Part shown: positions 47,781 to 57,693 of the stretch, one piece after another | How positions within the stretch are numbered: position 1 is the first letter of the stretch | Layout: each line of letters opens with the position of its first letter | Source of the DNA: Geobacillus kaustophilus | Lineage (GTDB): Bacteria > Bacillota > Bacilli > Bacillales > Anoxybacillaceae | Direction of reading: 5' to 3' | Assembly (NCBI RefSeq): GCF_000948285.1 | Contig: NZ_JYBP01000003.1 | Span: forward strand, 868,001-932,000 | DNA length: 64,000 nucleotides | Made by a program: the position numbers and the translations under genes | Notes under the pieces: generated by a model | Seen by the model: the letters and a program-made list of their open reading frames with translations, nothing else | Database searches by the model: none | Told to the model about the DNA's origin: nothing

Positions 47781-49208
47781 ATGAGAAAAGCACAGCTGTA
47801 TATTAACGGGACATGGATCGAAGAACCGCGTGCGGCGGAGCCGGTGAAAAACCCGTATACCGGGGAAGTGATCGGCGAACAGCAGCTGGCGACGCCGGAA
47901 GATGTGGACAGGGCGCTCGCCTGTGCGTTTGAAGCAAAAAAAGAGATCGCGAGAATTCCGTCCTATGAGCGAGCGCGCATCTTAAAAAGGGCGTCGATGC
48001 TGCTGGAGGAGCGGAAAGAAACGTTTGCCCGCTGGATTTCGGAAGAGCTTGGAAAGCCGCTGAAAAACACGTTGGATGAAGTGTCCCGCTCCATTGAAAC
48101 GCTTGAGCAGTCAGCTGAAGAAGCGAAGCGTCTGTTTGGGGAAACGATCCCGGGCGACGCCTCGGCGCGCGGGACGAAAGCGGTGGCAGTGACGTTTCGC
48201 GTGCCGGTCGGCGTCGTGGCGGCGATTACGCCGTTCAACGCTCCGCTCAATTTGATTTGCCATAAAGTCGGACCCGCGTTTGCGGCGGGCAACGCCGTTG
48301 TGTTGAAACCGGCGCCGCAGACGCCGCTCATTGCGGCAGAGCTGTTGAAGCTGCTGCTGGAGGCCGGTCTTCCGCCGCGCGCCATCAACATGGTGCTTGG
48401 CGGCGCCGAGGTCGGGCAGCAAATCGTCAAAGACGACCGCGTCAACGTCATTTCATTTACTGGCGGCGTCGTGGCGAGCCGCAACATTTGCGCGTTGGCC
48501 GGCATGAAAAAAGTGCTGCTGGAGCTTGGCGGCAATGCGGCGACGATCGTCCATGAAGACGCCGATTTGAAACGGGCGGCCGCCCTGTGCGCGAAAACCG
48601 GCTACAGCAACTCCGGGCAAAGCTGCATTTCCGTTCAGCGCATTTACGTGCATGAGTCGGTCGTTGGACCGTTCACCGAGTTGCTCAAACAGGAAGTGGA
48701 AGCGTTGAAAGTCGGCGACCCGCTCTTGCCCGATACGGATGTCGGCTGCATGGTCGATGAGCGGGCGGCGGATCGGGTGATGAGTTGGATTGATGAAGCC
48801 ATCGCATCCGGCGCGACGCTGGTGTGCGGCGGAAAACGGCGCGGGGCGACGGTGGAGCCGACGGTGCTCTTCAACCCGCCGAAGCGAAGCAAAGTCGTTT
48901 GTGAAGAAGTGTTCGGCCCGGTCGTCAGCGTCATCCCGTACCGGACGATTGACGAAGCGATCGCCGAGACGAACGATTCCGCCTTTGGCCTGCAAGCCGG
49001 GCTGTTTACGAACCGGATGGACATCGTCTATCAAGTGGCGGAGGCGCTTGAGGTCGGTGGAGTTGTCATTAACGGCACCTCGAATTTCCGGTTGGATCAT
49101 TGGCCGTACGGCGGTGTGAAAAACAGCGGCATCGGCCGTGAAGGTCCGCGGTATGCGATTGAGGAAATGACGGAAATGAAGATGATTGTATGGCAGTTTC
49201 CACAGTGA
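47781..49208 (+). CDS. NAD(P)-dependent aldehyde dehydrogenase
   Basis: 475 aa from ATG 47781. ALDH-fold hallmarks: VAAITPFNAPLNL, KPAPQTPL, FTGGVVASRN in the cofactor site, LLELGGNAA with the general-base Glu, GQSCISVQRIYV with the catalytic Cys, EEVFGPVVSV, and NGTSNFRLDHWPYGG near the end. Oxidises an aldehyde to an acid or acyl-CoA; substrate unknown. Starts 9 bp after the lyase gene, cotranscribed. The ThDP enzyme encoded downstream could supply the aldehyde by decarboxylation. Confidence 0.9.
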   Translation: MRKAQLYINGTWIEEPRAAEPVKNPYTGEVIGEQQLATPEDVDRALACAFEAKKEIARIPSYERARILKRASMLLEERKETFARWISEELGKPLKNTLDEVSRSIETLEQSAEEAKRLFGETIPGDASARGTKAVAVTFRVPVGVVAAITPFNAPLNLICHKVGPAFAAGNAVVLKPAPQTPLIAAELLKLLLEAGLPPRAINMVLGGAEVGQQIVKDDRVNVISFTGGVVASRNICALAGMKKVLLELGGNAATIVHEDADLKRAAALCAKTGYSNSGQSCISVQRIYVHESVVGPFTELLKQEVEALKVGDPLLPDTDVGCMVDERAADRVMSWIDEAIASGATLVCGGKRRGATVEPTVLFNPPKRSKVVCEEVFGPVVSVIPYRTIDEAIAETNDSAFGLQAGLFTNRMDIVYQVAEALEVGGVVINGTSNFRLDHWPYGGVKNSGIGREGPRYAIEEMTEMKMIVWQFPQ

Positions 49209-49225
49209 TGATAGGTGGTGGCAAC

Positions 49226-50224
49226 ATGTTAGCGCTTTATGTGGCAAAGCCAAATGAATTAGAACTGCGGCGCCTCGAGACCGTCCGTTCTCCTCAAGGG
49301 GATGAGGTGAAGATCAAGCTCATCTATGGCGGAATTTGTGGGTCGGATCTTGGGGTGTTGAAAGGAAAACTTCCGCACGCGAACTATCCCGTTCGCGCTG
49401 GGCATGAGCTCGTCGGCGTCATCATTGAGAAGGGCGAACAAGCCGCCTACGACATCGGGACGCGGGTCGTTGTGCTGCCGAACACGTATTGCGGCGCGTG
49501 CGACTTGTGCCAAAAAGGGTTGACGAACATCTGCCGCCATAAACAATCGCTTGGCATCAACACGGACGGCGGGTTTTCGCAGGAATTCGTCATCTCATCC
49601 AAGTACGTGCTTCCTGTTCCGGATGATCTCTCGGATGAAAAGGCGGTGCTCGTCGAACCGTTCGCCGTTGTCGTGCATGCCTTGAGCAAAGCGCGGATCG
49701 AACCCACCATGCGCGTAGCGGTGATCGGATGTGGCAATGAAGGGATGATGGCGGCCGTCCTCGCCCGCCATTTCGGAGCGGATGTGACGGCGGTCGATGT
49801 GAATCCGTTGAAGCTTGAGACGGTGAAAGCGATGGCCGACATCCGTACGCTTGCGCCCGCTGCACTTTCGGGGGAAACGTTCGATGTCGTGATCGAGGCG
49901 GCGGGAACGCGTGAGGCAGTGGAGCAGGCGGTCGAGCTTGTCGCCCCAGGTGGTCACCTTGTGTTGATCGGTTTCGCGAATGAAGCGACGTTTCCGGTCG
50001 TGCGCCTCGTTCGCAATGAAGTGACTGTGCATGGCTCGATCATCTATCGCTTCCCGGATGACTATTTGCAAGCGATTCATTATTTGCGGACGATGCCGCA
50101 TCCGATCGAACGGGTCATTTCCCGCATTTTTCCGGTCCGCGACTATCAGCGGGCGTATGAGTTGGCGTCATCCGGCAATGCGGGCAAAGTCGTGTTACGT
50201 TTCAAGGAGGAGGAAGAGCGATGA
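49226..50224 (+). CDS. zinc-dependent MDR alcohol/polyol dehydrogenase
   Basis: 332 aa from ATG 49226 behind GGTGG. Catalytic zinc ligands in GICGSD and RAGHELVG; structural zinc cysteines CGACDLCQKGLTNIC; Rossmann motif VAVIGCGNEGMMAA. Resembles sorbitol/threonine/zinc-alcohol dehydrogenases. It overlaps the ThDP-enzyme gene by 4 bp (ATGA). Probably oxidises a hydroxyl group of the imported acid or reduces an aldehyde product. Confidence 0.88.
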   Translation: MLALYVAKPNELELRRLETVRSPQGDEVKIKLIYGGICGSDLGVLKGKLPHANYPVRAGHELVGVIIEKGEQAAYDIGTRVVVLPNTYCGACDLCQKGLTNICRHKQSLGINTDGGFSQEFVISSKYVLPVPDDLSDEKAVLVEPFAVVVHALSKARIEPTMRVAVIGCGNEGMMAAVLARHFGADVTAVDVNPLKLETVKAMADIRTLAPAALSGETFDVVIEAAGTREAVEQAVELVAPGGHLVLIGFANEATFPVVRLVRNEVTVHGSIIYRFPDDYLQAIHYLRTMPHPIERVISRIFPVRDYQRAYELASSGNAGKVVLRFKEEEER

Positions 50225-51984
50225 AAAAACCAGTAGCCGAACAGTTGGTCCGGTATTTGGAAGACCGCGGTGTTACGCATATTTTTGGGCTTTGCGGCCA
50301 TACGAACATCGCAGTGTTGGCGGCTTTGGAGCATAGTTCAATCAAGTTCGTCAACGTCCGCCACGAACAAATTGCCGCTCATATGGCCGACGGCTATGCG
50401 CGGGCGAAAAAGGAAACGGCTGTCGTCCTCTGCCACGTTGGCCCAGGGCTGACGAATGCGGCGACCGGGGTGGCGAACGCAGCGCTTGATTCCATTCCGA
50501 TGGTCGTCATCGCCGGAGATGTGCCGAGCCATTATTACGGGAAGCATCCGCACCAGGAGATCAACTTGCACGCCGATGCGTCGCAATATGAAATTTACCG
50601 CCCGTTTGTGAAGCGGGCATGGCGGGTCGACCGGCCGGATTTGTTCCCGGAAATTTTGGAAAAAGCGTTCCAGTTGGCGGAGAACGGCCGCCCGGGGCCG
50701 GTGCTTGTCTCTGTGCCGATGGACATTTTCTCCAAAGAAGTGGATGTAGCGCTGTTTGAAAAGCAAAAGCGGCATACGAAAACGTTGCACAAACCGTCGA
50801 TTGACGATGAAACGGCGAAACGGATCATTGAGAAGCTGATGCAGGCGGAACGCCCGCTTGTGTACGTCGGCGGCGGCATTATGCTGGCGGATGCGGCGGA
50901 AGAATTGAAAACGTTTGTCGAACATTTCGATCTCCCCGTTGCGCACACGCTGATGGGCAAAGGGGCGCTGCCGGATGACCATCCGCTGACGCTGGGCATG
51001 AGCGGGTTTTGGGGGACGAAATTCGTCAATGACATGTGCCGCAACGCGGATGTTATTTTGGCATTGGGAACGAGATTTTCCGAAGCTGATTGCAGCTCAT
51101 GGGAGCCGGAGTATACGTTCAACATTCCGGAAACGAAGCTCATTCATATTGACATCGACCCGAACGAAATCGGGCGCAACTATCCAACGGAACTCGGCAT
51201 CGTCGCCGATGTCAAGCAAGCGCTTACCGTGTTGAACCGCGTGGCGAAACAAACCGTGCCGCAAGGGCGGACGGACGAGGCGCTGAAAGAACGCATCGCT
51301 AACTATAAAGAGGAATTCCGGCGGCAAAATGCGCCGCACATTCAAGACGACAGCTATCCGATGCGTCCAGAACGCATTTTGCATGAGGTGCGGGAAGTAC
51401 TGCCGAAAGATGCCATCATCACGACCGATGTCGGCTGGAACAAAAACGGGGTCGGCCAACAGTTTCCCGCGTATGGCGCAGGGACGATTTTAACGCCAGG
51501 CGGTTATGCGACGATGGGCTTTGGCGCTCCGGCCGCACTTGGAGCGAAAATCGCCTGCCCGGATCGCGTCGTCGTGTCGCTCGTTGGAGATGGTGGATTT
51601 GGCCAAAATCCGGCGGTGTTGGCGACAGCGGCTGAGGAAAATATCGCCGTTGTTTGGGTCATTATGAACAACTACGCTTTTGGCACGATCGCCGGGCTCG
51701 AGAAAGCGCATTTTGGCACGACGCACGGGACGGTTTTCCAAAAGGACGGTAAGCCGTATTCGCCGGATTATGCAGCCATTGCCCAGGCATACGGCGTTGA
51801 AGGGGTGAAAATTCGCTCGGCGGAAGAGTTTAAACCGGCGCTCGAACGGGCCATTCAGGCGAACAAACCGTTTGTCATCGATGTAGAAATGATCAACGTC
51901 CCGACGCCGACGTCCGGCCACTGGAATATTATGGACATCTATTCCCCAGGCAAACGTGTTCACCATGTGGCCGTAGAGCGGTAA
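50221..51984 (+). CDS. ThDP-dependent enzyme (acetolactate synthase/decarboxylase superfamily)
   Basis: 587 aa. The activating Glu lies in VRHEQIAAHMADGYAR. The ThDP-binding motif is GDGGFGQNPAVLATAAEENIA then NNYAFGTI. Three-domain layout (PYR, central, PP). It lacks the active-site context I would expect for sulfoacetaldehyde acetyltransferase or oxalyl-CoA decarboxylase. Overlap with the upstream dehydrogenase gene means tight coupling. It could decarboxylate or carboligate the 2-oxo acid released by the lyase. Confidence 0.87.
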   Translation: MKKPVAEQLVRYLEDRGVTHIFGLCGHTNIAVLAALEHSSIKFVNVRHEQIAAHMADGYARAKKETAVVLCHVGPGLTNAATGVANAALDSIPMVVIAGDVPSHYYGKHPHQEINLHADASQYEIYRPFVKRAWRVDRPDLFPEILEKAFQLAENGRPGPVLVSVPMDIFSKEVDVALFEKQKRHTKTLHKPSIDDETAKRIIEKLMQAERPLVYVGGGIMLADAAEELKTFVEHFDLPVAHTLMGKGALPDDHPLTLGMSGFWGTKFVNDMCRNADVILALGTRFSEADCSSWEPEYTFNIPETKLIHIDIDPNEIGRNYPTELGIVADVKQALTVLNRVAKQTVPQGRTDEALKERIANYKEEFRRQNAPHIQDDSYPMRPERILHEVREVLPKDAIITTDVGWNKNGVGQQFPAYGAGTILTPGGYATMGFGAPAALGAKIACPDRVVVSLVGDGGFGQNPAVLATAAEENIAVVWVIMNNYAFGTIAGLEKAHFGTTHGTVFQKDGKPYSPDYAAIAQAYGVEGVKIRSAEEFKPALERAIQANKPFVIDVEMINVPTPTSGHWNIMDIYSPGKRVHHVAVER

Positions 51985-52014
51985 GGAGAAACCTTCAAGA
52001 TCGGGGGGAAGGAT

Positions 52015-52851
52015 ATGGCGAGAACCTTTTCATTGGCCCATTTGACGGTGCTCGGCTGCCCGCCGCCGGAGATGGCGCATATCGCTGCCCGGGCAGGGTA
52101 TGATTACGTCAGTTTCCGGATCATCTACATGGGGCTTCCGGGCGAGCCGAACTATGCGTTGGCGGAAAATCCGCAGCTGTTGCGTGAGACGAAAGCGGCG
52201 TTGCGGGACACCGGCGTCAAGCTGCTCGACATCGAACTGGCCCGCATTGATGCTGATATTGACCCGAAACGATACGAATCGGCCTTGGAAGTGGCGGCTG
52301 AACTGGGCGGCCGCCACGTCTTAAGCAGCATTTGGACGACCGACCGCAGTGTTTACATCGAGCGATTTGCCGAGCTGTGTGAACTGGCGAAGCCATATGG
52401 GCTGACCGTTGATCTGGAATACGTGCCGATTGCGGCAGTGACGAATTTGGCCGGAGTCATCGATGTGTTAAAGACGGTAAAGAAAGACAATGCTGGCGTT
52501 ATGATTGATTTGCACCATTTCCACCGCGCCGGTGATTCGCCGGAAGCGTTGGAGGCCGTGCCGCGGGAGTGGTTCCATTTTCTCCATCTTTGCGACGCGC
52601 CGGGCGAAATTCCGGCGTCAAAAGAAGAGATGACGAGAATTCTCCGCGAAGAGCGGCTGTATGTCGGCGAAGGCGGGATCGACATTGCCGGCATTGTCCG
52701 CCGCATTCCAGAAGTTCCTTGCTCGATTGAGCTGCCGAACATCAAGCGTGTCAAGGAGCTCGGCTACGAAGAACATGCGCGCCGCTGCCTGCAGTCGGCG
52801 AAAGACTATTTTGCCCGCCATATTGCAACGCAAAGCGATCGATCGGCGTGA
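52015..52851 (+). CDS. xylose isomerase-like TIM-barrel enzyme
   Basis: 278 aa. AP-endonuclease-2/xylose-isomerase-like barrel with metal-binding residues in VDLEYVPIAAV (Glu), MIDLHHFHRAG (Asp, His), HLCDAPGE and CSIELPN (Glu). Family members include sugar epimerases, hydroxypyruvate isomerase, inosose dehydratase and 3-dehydroshikimate dehydratase. The last is notable because a dehydroquinate dehydratase is encoded at 58790. Last gene of the first operon; the TRAP operon follows 275 bp later. Confidence 0.83.
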   Translation: MARTFSLAHLTVLGCPPPEMAHIAARAGYDYVSFRIIYMGLPGEPNYALAENPQLLRETKAALRDTGVKLLDIELARIDADIDPKRYESALEVAAELGGRHVLSSIWTTDRSVYIERFAELCELAKPYGLTVDLEYVPIAAVTNLAGVIDVLKTVKKDNAGVMIDLHHFHRAGDSPEALEAVPREWFHFLHLCDAPGEIPASKEEMTRILREERLYVGEGGIDIAGIVRRIPEVPCSIELPNIKRVKELGYEEHARRCLQSAKDYFARHIATQSDRSA

Positions 52852-52938
52852 CCGGTCAACAGAGAAATATGGCAGCGCTTCCGATACGGGAGGCTGCCTT
52901 ATGGACATTCTTAATTATCAGAAAATTTTATATATTAA

Positions 52939-52953
52939 TTCCGTTGTTAGAAA
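52939..52953 (+). promoter_or_regulatory. IclR-type dyad upstream of the TRAP operon
   Basis: TTCCGTT-G-TTAGAAA, matching the two sites upstream of iclR and one upstream of the MFS gene. A TATATT-like -10 lies just before it (about 52930-52936). The rest of the 52852-53126 interval shows no gene. Confidence 0.55.
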
Positions 52954-53126
52954 TAAATGGTTTGTTCATTTGGTTGTTTCCCGCATGACCGGCCGCGGTC
53001 GAGAGAGAACAGAATGGCCTGCGGCAAAACGGGAATGCGGGTTCAACATACAACACGATGCCAGCCGGTTGATCCGTTCGGCTGCATCAACCATTGCACT
53101 ATAGAGGAAAGAAGGGGGAAAACGGA

Positions 53127-54143
53127 ATGAAAAAGATGTTGGTGTTGTTGTTGGCCTGCCTGTTCGTAATTGCGGGGTGCTCATCGAAATCTGAACCGCA
53201 AGGGGGCGGAGCGGCGAAGAAGGTCGAACCGAAAGTGATGAAAATGGCCGTTGCGACATCGAAGGATCGTTCGCTGACGAAAGGATTGTACAAATTCGCG
53301 GAAATCGTGGAAAAAGAAACAAACGGCTCGATCAAAGTGGAAGTGTATCCGGATGGACAGCTCGGGGGAGACGTAGCCGTGTTTGAAGCGCTGAAGATGG
53401 GTACGATTCAAGGATCGACGATGTCGACCGGTCCGATCGCTTCATTCGCTCCGCGCATCGGGGTGCTAGACTTGCCATTTTTATTCAAAGACCGGGAAAC
53501 CGCTTACAAATTGCTGGATGGGAAAATCGGCCAAGACTTGCTCAACGATTTGCCGTCTGTCGGCGTGATCGGCTTGAACTATTGGGAAAACGGCTTCCGC
53601 CATTTGACGAACAATAAGCGGGAAGTCAAAAGCGTGGATGACATTAAAGGGTTGAAAATTCGGACGTTGGAAAATGACCTTCATATTGACTTGTGGAAAG
53701 AGTTAGGAGCCACTCCGGTACCGATGGCCTTTACCGAGCTGTTCACCGCTTTAGAACAACACGTTGTAGACGGCCAGGAAAACCCTGTCGGGAATGTCGC
53801 AATCAATAAGTTTTACGAAGTGCAAAAATATTTGACGAAAACCGGCCACGTCTACAACGCAAGTCCGTTGCTCATCAGCAAAAAGTTTTGGGACACGTTG
53901 ACGGACAAGGAAAAAGACATCATCAAAAAAGCCGCGGAAGAAGCGAGAGACTATCAGCGCAAGCTCAACCAAGAAGAAGATGAGAAAATGTTCGACTATT
54001 TGAAACAGCAAGGCATGGTCATTACCGAACTCTCTCCGGAGGAGAGGCAAAAATTTGTCGAAAAAGTGCAGCCCATCTATCAAAAATACGCGCCGAAATT
54101 CGGCCAAGATCTCGTGAACGAATTGGTTAACGCAGGAAAATAA
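53127..54143 (+). CDS. dctP: TRAP transporter solute-binding lipoprotein (DctP)
   Basis: 338 aa. Lipoprotein signal peptide MKKMLVLLLACLFVIAGC with a lipobox cysteine. DctP family features: GSIKVEVYPDGQLGGD, LKIRTLENDLHIDLWKELGATPVPMAFTELF and GQENPVGNV, with the conserved Arg of IRT that usually binds the substrate carboxylate. Binds an organic acid outside the membrane. A stable hairpin follows before dctQ. Confidence 0.92.
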   Translation: MKKMLVLLLACLFVIAGCSSKSEPQGGGAAKKVEPKVMKMAVATSKDRSLTKGLYKFAEIVEKETNGSIKVEVYPDGQLGGDVAVFEALKMGTIQGSTMSTGPIASFAPRIGVLDLPFLFKDRETAYKLLDGKIGQDLLNDLPSVGVIGLNYWENGFRHLTNNKREVKSVDDIKGLKIRTLENDLHIDLWKELGATPVPMAFTELFTALEQHVVDGQENPVGNVAINKFYEVQKYLTKTGHVYNASPLLISKKFWDTLTDKEKDIIKKAAEEARDYQRKLNQEEDEKMFDYLKQQGMVITELSPEERQKFVEKVQPIYQKYAPKFGQDLVNELVNAGK

Positions 54144-54160
54144 CCGAATGGCAAAGCCGG

Positions 54161-54188
54161 CTCTTAAGGGGAGTCCACCCCTTAAGAG
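54161..54188 (+). promoter_or_regulatory. intercistronic hairpin between dctP and dctQ
   Basis: A perfect 11-bp stem CTCTTAAGGGG/CCCCTTAAGAG with loop AGTCCA and a weak T/C-rich tail. It probably stabilises the dctP message or partly terminates, giving excess binding protein. Confidence 0.75.
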
Positions 54189-54222
54189 TTCTTCCATTCT
54201 TGCAGACTTGGAGGGGACAGCG

Positions 54223-54813
54223 ATGAAAAGGATCGGAGCCGTACTGGAGAAGGCGCTGAACGCCTTAATGGCGTTCTGCCTCGCGTTTATGTCCATTCTT
54301 GTATTCGGCAACGTCGTGCTCCGCTACGTATTTAACTCCGGCATCACGTGGTCGGAAGAAATGTCGCGCTTTCTGTTCATTTGGATGTCGTTTTTAGGCG
54401 CGGTCGGTGCTTTGAAAGACCATGACCATCTAGGCTTCGATACATTGGTGCGGAAGCTGCCGACCGGCGCCAAGCGCGTCGTGTTTGTCATCAGCAATGC
54501 GATCGTGCTGTATGTTCTCTATTTGCTTTTGGATGGAAGCTGGAAGATGACAATGAGCGGATTGGAAAGCAAAGCCCCGGCCACCGGGCTGCCGATGGCG
54601 TTCATTTATGGGACCGGGCTTGTCGTGAGCATCGGCATGGGCCTCATTATTTTGTACCATTTGTATCAGGCGCTGTTTCGCCCCGGGGCGATTGAGGAGC
54701 TGACGAGAATGAAAGAATCGGAAGAAGAAATCATGACGGCCGCTCCCGTCGAGCACGAAGCGGCAGAATGGGCGCACGGGCGAACGCAAGGCGCCGCTGG
54801 AGGTGAGCGGTAA
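54223..54813 (+). CDS. dctQ: TRAP transporter small membrane subunit (DctQ)
   Basis: 196 aa from ATG 54223 behind GAGGGG. Four membrane helices, with the DctQ signature ITWSEEMSRFLFIWMSFLGAV and a long charged cytoplasmic C-terminus. Partner of DctM. Its stop codon directly precedes the dctM ATG. Confidence 0.92.
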   Translation: MKRIGAVLEKALNALMAFCLAFMSILVFGNVVLRYVFNSGITWSEEMSRFLFIWMSFLGAVGALKDHDHLGFDTLVRKLPTGAKRVVFVISNAIVLYVLYLLLDGSWKMTMSGLESKAPATGLPMAFIYGTGLVVSIGMGLIILYHLYQALFRPGAIEELTRMKESEEEIMTAAPVEHEAAEWAHGRTQGAAGGER

Positions 54814-56097
54814 ATGGCGTTGGTCGTTTTTATCGGGTCGCTGTTAGGGGTCATGGCGCTCGGGATGCCGATCGCGTTTGCGCTCTTGGTCAGCGGCGTC
54901 GCCTTGATGTTTTATTTGGACATTTTTGATACGCAAATCATCGCGCAAAACTTGATCAGCGGCGCAGACAGCTTTCCGCTGATGGCGATTCCGTTCTTTA
55001 TGCTCGCCGGGGAGCTCATGAACGCCGGGGGCATTTCGAAGCGGATCATCCGCTTTGCGATGGCGCTTGTCGGCCATATCCGCGGCGGGCTCGGGTATGT
55101 GGCGATCATCGCGAGCGTGTTGTTCGCCGGGTTGTCGGGGTCGGCGGTGGCCGATACAGCGGCGCTTGGGGCGATTCTCATCCCGATGATGGTCAAAGCT
55201 GGGTACAACCGCAACCGGTCAGCCGGCCTCATCGCTGCCGGCGGCATCATCGCCCCGATCATCCCGCCGAGCATTCCGATGATCATTTTCGGGGTCACAA
55301 GCGGCGTGTCGATCACGAAGCTGTTTATGGCCGGCATTGTTCCCGGGATTTTGCTTGGCATTTCACTGGCCATCTGCTGGTGGTGGGTGACCCGAAGAGA
55401 TCAAGTGGAAGTGCTTCCACGTCAGTCGGCGAAAGAGATTTGGCGGGCGACCCGCGAGGCGTTTTGGGCGCTGCTGCTGCCGGTGATCATTGTCGGCGGG
55501 CTGCGCGGAGGGGTGTTTACGCCGACCGAGGCGGCGGTCGTGGCCGCGTTTTACGCGTTGTTTGTCGGTCTATGCATTTACCGCGAGCTGAAATTGAAAG
55601 ACTTGTTCCACGTGCTCGTGGCCGCGGCGAAAACGACAAGCGTCGTCATGTTTTTGGTGGCCGCCGCCATGGTGTCGGCCTGGCTCATTACAGTCGCCAA
55701 CATTCCGTCGATCGTGACAGATGTGCTCGCGCCGCTCATCGACCATCCGCTGGCGCTGCTTTTGGCCATTAACGCCTTGGTGCTGTTGGTCGGAACGGCG
55801 ATGGACTTGACGCCGACAGTGCTCATTTTGACGCCGGTGCTGATGCCGATTATTGAAAAAGCGGGAATCGATCCGGTGTACTTCGGGGTATTGTTTATTT
55901 TAAACAACTGCATTGGGCTGCTCACGCCGCCGGTTGGCACGGTGCTGAACGTCGCCTGCGGGGTGGCGAAAATCAACATGGAGGACATCATGAAAGGAGT
56001 TTGGCCGTTTTTGCTGGTGGAGACGCTTCTGTTGCTTCTGTTGATTTTCTTCCCGTCCCTTGTGACTGTGCCGCTTGGGTGGTTTACGGGGCATTAA
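54814..56097 (+). CDS. dctM: TRAP transporter large permease (DctM)
   Basis: 427 aa with about 12 helices. Family blocks FPLMAIPFFMLAGELMNAGGI, LFAGLSGSAVADTAALG, GIIAPIIPPSIPMIIFG and FGVLFILNNCIGLLTPPVGTVL are all present. Sodium-driven import of the acid bound by DctP. Last gene of the TRAP operon. Confidence 0.94.
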   Translation: MALVVFIGSLLGVMALGMPIAFALLVSGVALMFYLDIFDTQIIAQNLISGADSFPLMAIPFFMLAGELMNAGGISKRIIRFAMALVGHIRGGLGYVAIIASVLFAGLSGSAVADTAALGAILIPMMVKAGYNRNRSAGLIAAGGIIAPIIPPSIPMIIFGVTSGVSITKLFMAGIVPGILLGISLAICWWWVTRRDQVEVLPRQSAKEIWRATREAFWALLLPVIIVGGLRGGVFTPTEAAVVAAFYALFVGLCIYRELKLKDLFHVLVAAAKTTSVVMFLVAAAMVSAWLITVANIPSIVTDVLAPLIDHPLALLLAINALVLLVGTAMDLTPTVLILTPVLMPIIEKAGIDPVYFGVLFILNNCIGLLTPPVGTVLNVACGVAKINMEDIMKGVWPFLLVETLLLLLLIFFPSLVTVPLGWFTGH

Positions 56098-56162
56098 ACG
56101 GATGGATGTTGCGTTGAGGCGGCGAGAAGCTTGATTCACCGCAAAGCCGCAGCATGGAAAGA

Positions 56163-56188
56163 CGCCTTCGCCGCGTTGGACGAAGGCG
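56163..56188. terminator. terminator between convergent dctM and MFS genes
   Basis: An 8-bp stem CGCCTTCG/CGAAGGCG with a 10-nt loop and a TTCTCTTT tail on the plus strand. Confidence 0.65.
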
Positions 56189-56199
56189 CTTCTCTTTCG

Positions 56200-57516
56200 C
56201 TATCGCACTTTTATGTGTCCGATGCTTGCGTTTTGCGTTGTGTCCGGCCGAGCCATCGGTTCGATCGGCTCTAAATCGGTCAGCAGGAACAAATAGCTGA
56301 AAATGCCGGCGAGCAAAATGAACGCCGCAACGAGAAACGCGTACATAAACGAGCCGGTCGCTTGAACGATAAAGCCGGTGACGATCGGGGCGACAATCGC
56401 CATCGAGTTGTTGCCGAACGTCAACAGGCCGGTCAACGTCCCGACCGTGCCTGGCGGTGCAATAAATGTCGGGATGCTGTAGGCGATCGAGGATGTGATG
56501 ACTAGGCCGCCAAGGGCAATTGAAATGCAAAGGATCGCGATGTTCGGGTTTGTCGTGAAAGCGGCGCCGATGACGGACAGCCCAAGCAGCATGCCGATGA
56601 CCAAAAACGTTTTTCGCACGCGCGTTGAATGGCCTCCTTTGTTGATGAGCCGGTCGACGAGCCATCCGCCGATCGCGATCTCCGAAATCGTGCCGACGAT
56701 CCACGGAATCGAGGCGTACCAGCCTGATTTCAGCACCGACATGTGCATTTCCGTCGCCAAATAGCCGGGAAGCCACGTGAGAAACAAAAACCACGAGTAG
56801 CCGTAGGCGGCAAACCCGATCAATGTCGCCCACACTTTTTTCTTCGTCAGCAAATACCGAATCGTCTCCCAAACGTTTCCCGATGTTTCATCCGACTTTT
56901 GCGCTCCGCCTTGGACAATGTAGTCATATTCTTCTTTCGAAAGCTTCTTGTCCTCATGCGGATCGCGGTACGTTGCCCAAAAAATGATGGCATAAATCAA
57001 ACTAAGTACAGCGGTCACGTAGAAGCCGGCCCGCCATCCCCTTTCGGTGATGATCCACGCGATGATCGGGGTGCCGATGGCGTTTGACAGCTTCGACTGG
57101 GCGTCGTAAAGGGAAATCGCGGTCGCCCGCTCATGGCGCGGGAACCATTGCCCGACTGCTTTGGCGGCTGACGGGAAATACGGCGCTTCCCCGATGCCCA
57201 ACAAGACGCGTGACAACATGACGAGCCCTTGGCCGCTGGCGATGGCGGTCAAAAAGCATGCCACTGCCCAAATGATCGTCCCGATGCGCGTCACCCATTT
57301 GACGCCAATTTTATCCAAGATGACGCCGGCCGGGATTTGCAAAATGGCATAAGACCAGGCAAACGCAGACAACAAAATGCCGAGCTGCCCGGGCGTGAGG
57401 CCGAATTCTTCGGAAAGCGGCTGGATGCCGACGGACATGTTGATGCGGTCGAAATAGTTGATGATGACGCCTAACGCGATCAAAAACGCCATCGCCCAAC
57501 GTCGTTTGTGCTTCAT
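56200..57516 (-). CDS. MFS transporter, anion:cation symporter (ACS) family
   Basis: 438 aa, 12 helices. N-terminus VIINYFDRINMSVG is the ACS signature (NYxDRxxl). Motif-A loop LDKIGVKWVTR, GIGEAPYFPSAAKAV in helix 4, and WFPRHERATAISLYDAQSKLS after it. The family imports sugar acids and aromatic or other organic acids (ExuT, GudP, PcaK-like relatives). An IclR-type dyad upstream links it to the regulon of the TRAP operon, giving two uptake systems for related acids. Confidence 0.9.
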   Translation of the reverse strand: MKHKRRWAMAFLIALGVIINYFDRINMSVGIQPLSEEFGLTPGQLGILLSAFAWSYAILQIPAGVILDKIGVKWVTRIGTIIWAVACFLTAIASGQGLVMLSRVLLGIGEAPYFPSAAKAVGQWFPRHERATAISLYDAQSKLSNAIGTPIIAWIITERGWRAGFYVTAVLSLIYAIIFWATYRDPHEDKKLSKEEYDYIVQGGAQKSDETSGNVWETIRYLLTKKKVWATLIGFAAYGYSWFLFLTWLPGYLATEMHMSVLKSGWYASIPWIVGTISEIAIGGWLVDRLINKGGHSTRVRKTFLVIGMLLGLSVIGAAFTTNPNIAILCISIALGGLVITSSIAYSIPTFIAPPGTVGTLTGLLTFGNNSMAIVAPIVTGFIVQATGSFMYAFLVAAFILLAGIFSYLFLLTDLEPIEPMARPDTTQNASIGHIKVR

Positions 57517-57693
57517 CTTTGTTCACCATCCTTGGTATTGATGTAAGAAAGCGTATGCAGTATGAGAACGAAAAAATAGCGAGTTCCCTTTCATTGGACA
57601 TCGCGTTTTGATGTTCGATCATTCCATGAAGTGATCGGTTCTCAAATGTTCGCTGATCATCCCCCTTTTTTTGTTCCATTGTATGTAACTTGT

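Noticed and set aside
50221-51984. Sulfoacetaldehyde acetyltransferase working with the TauE/SafE exporter
   Set aside because: The ThDP and substrate-loop context differs from what I recall for Xsc, and the exporter belongs to the CstR block 11 kb away.
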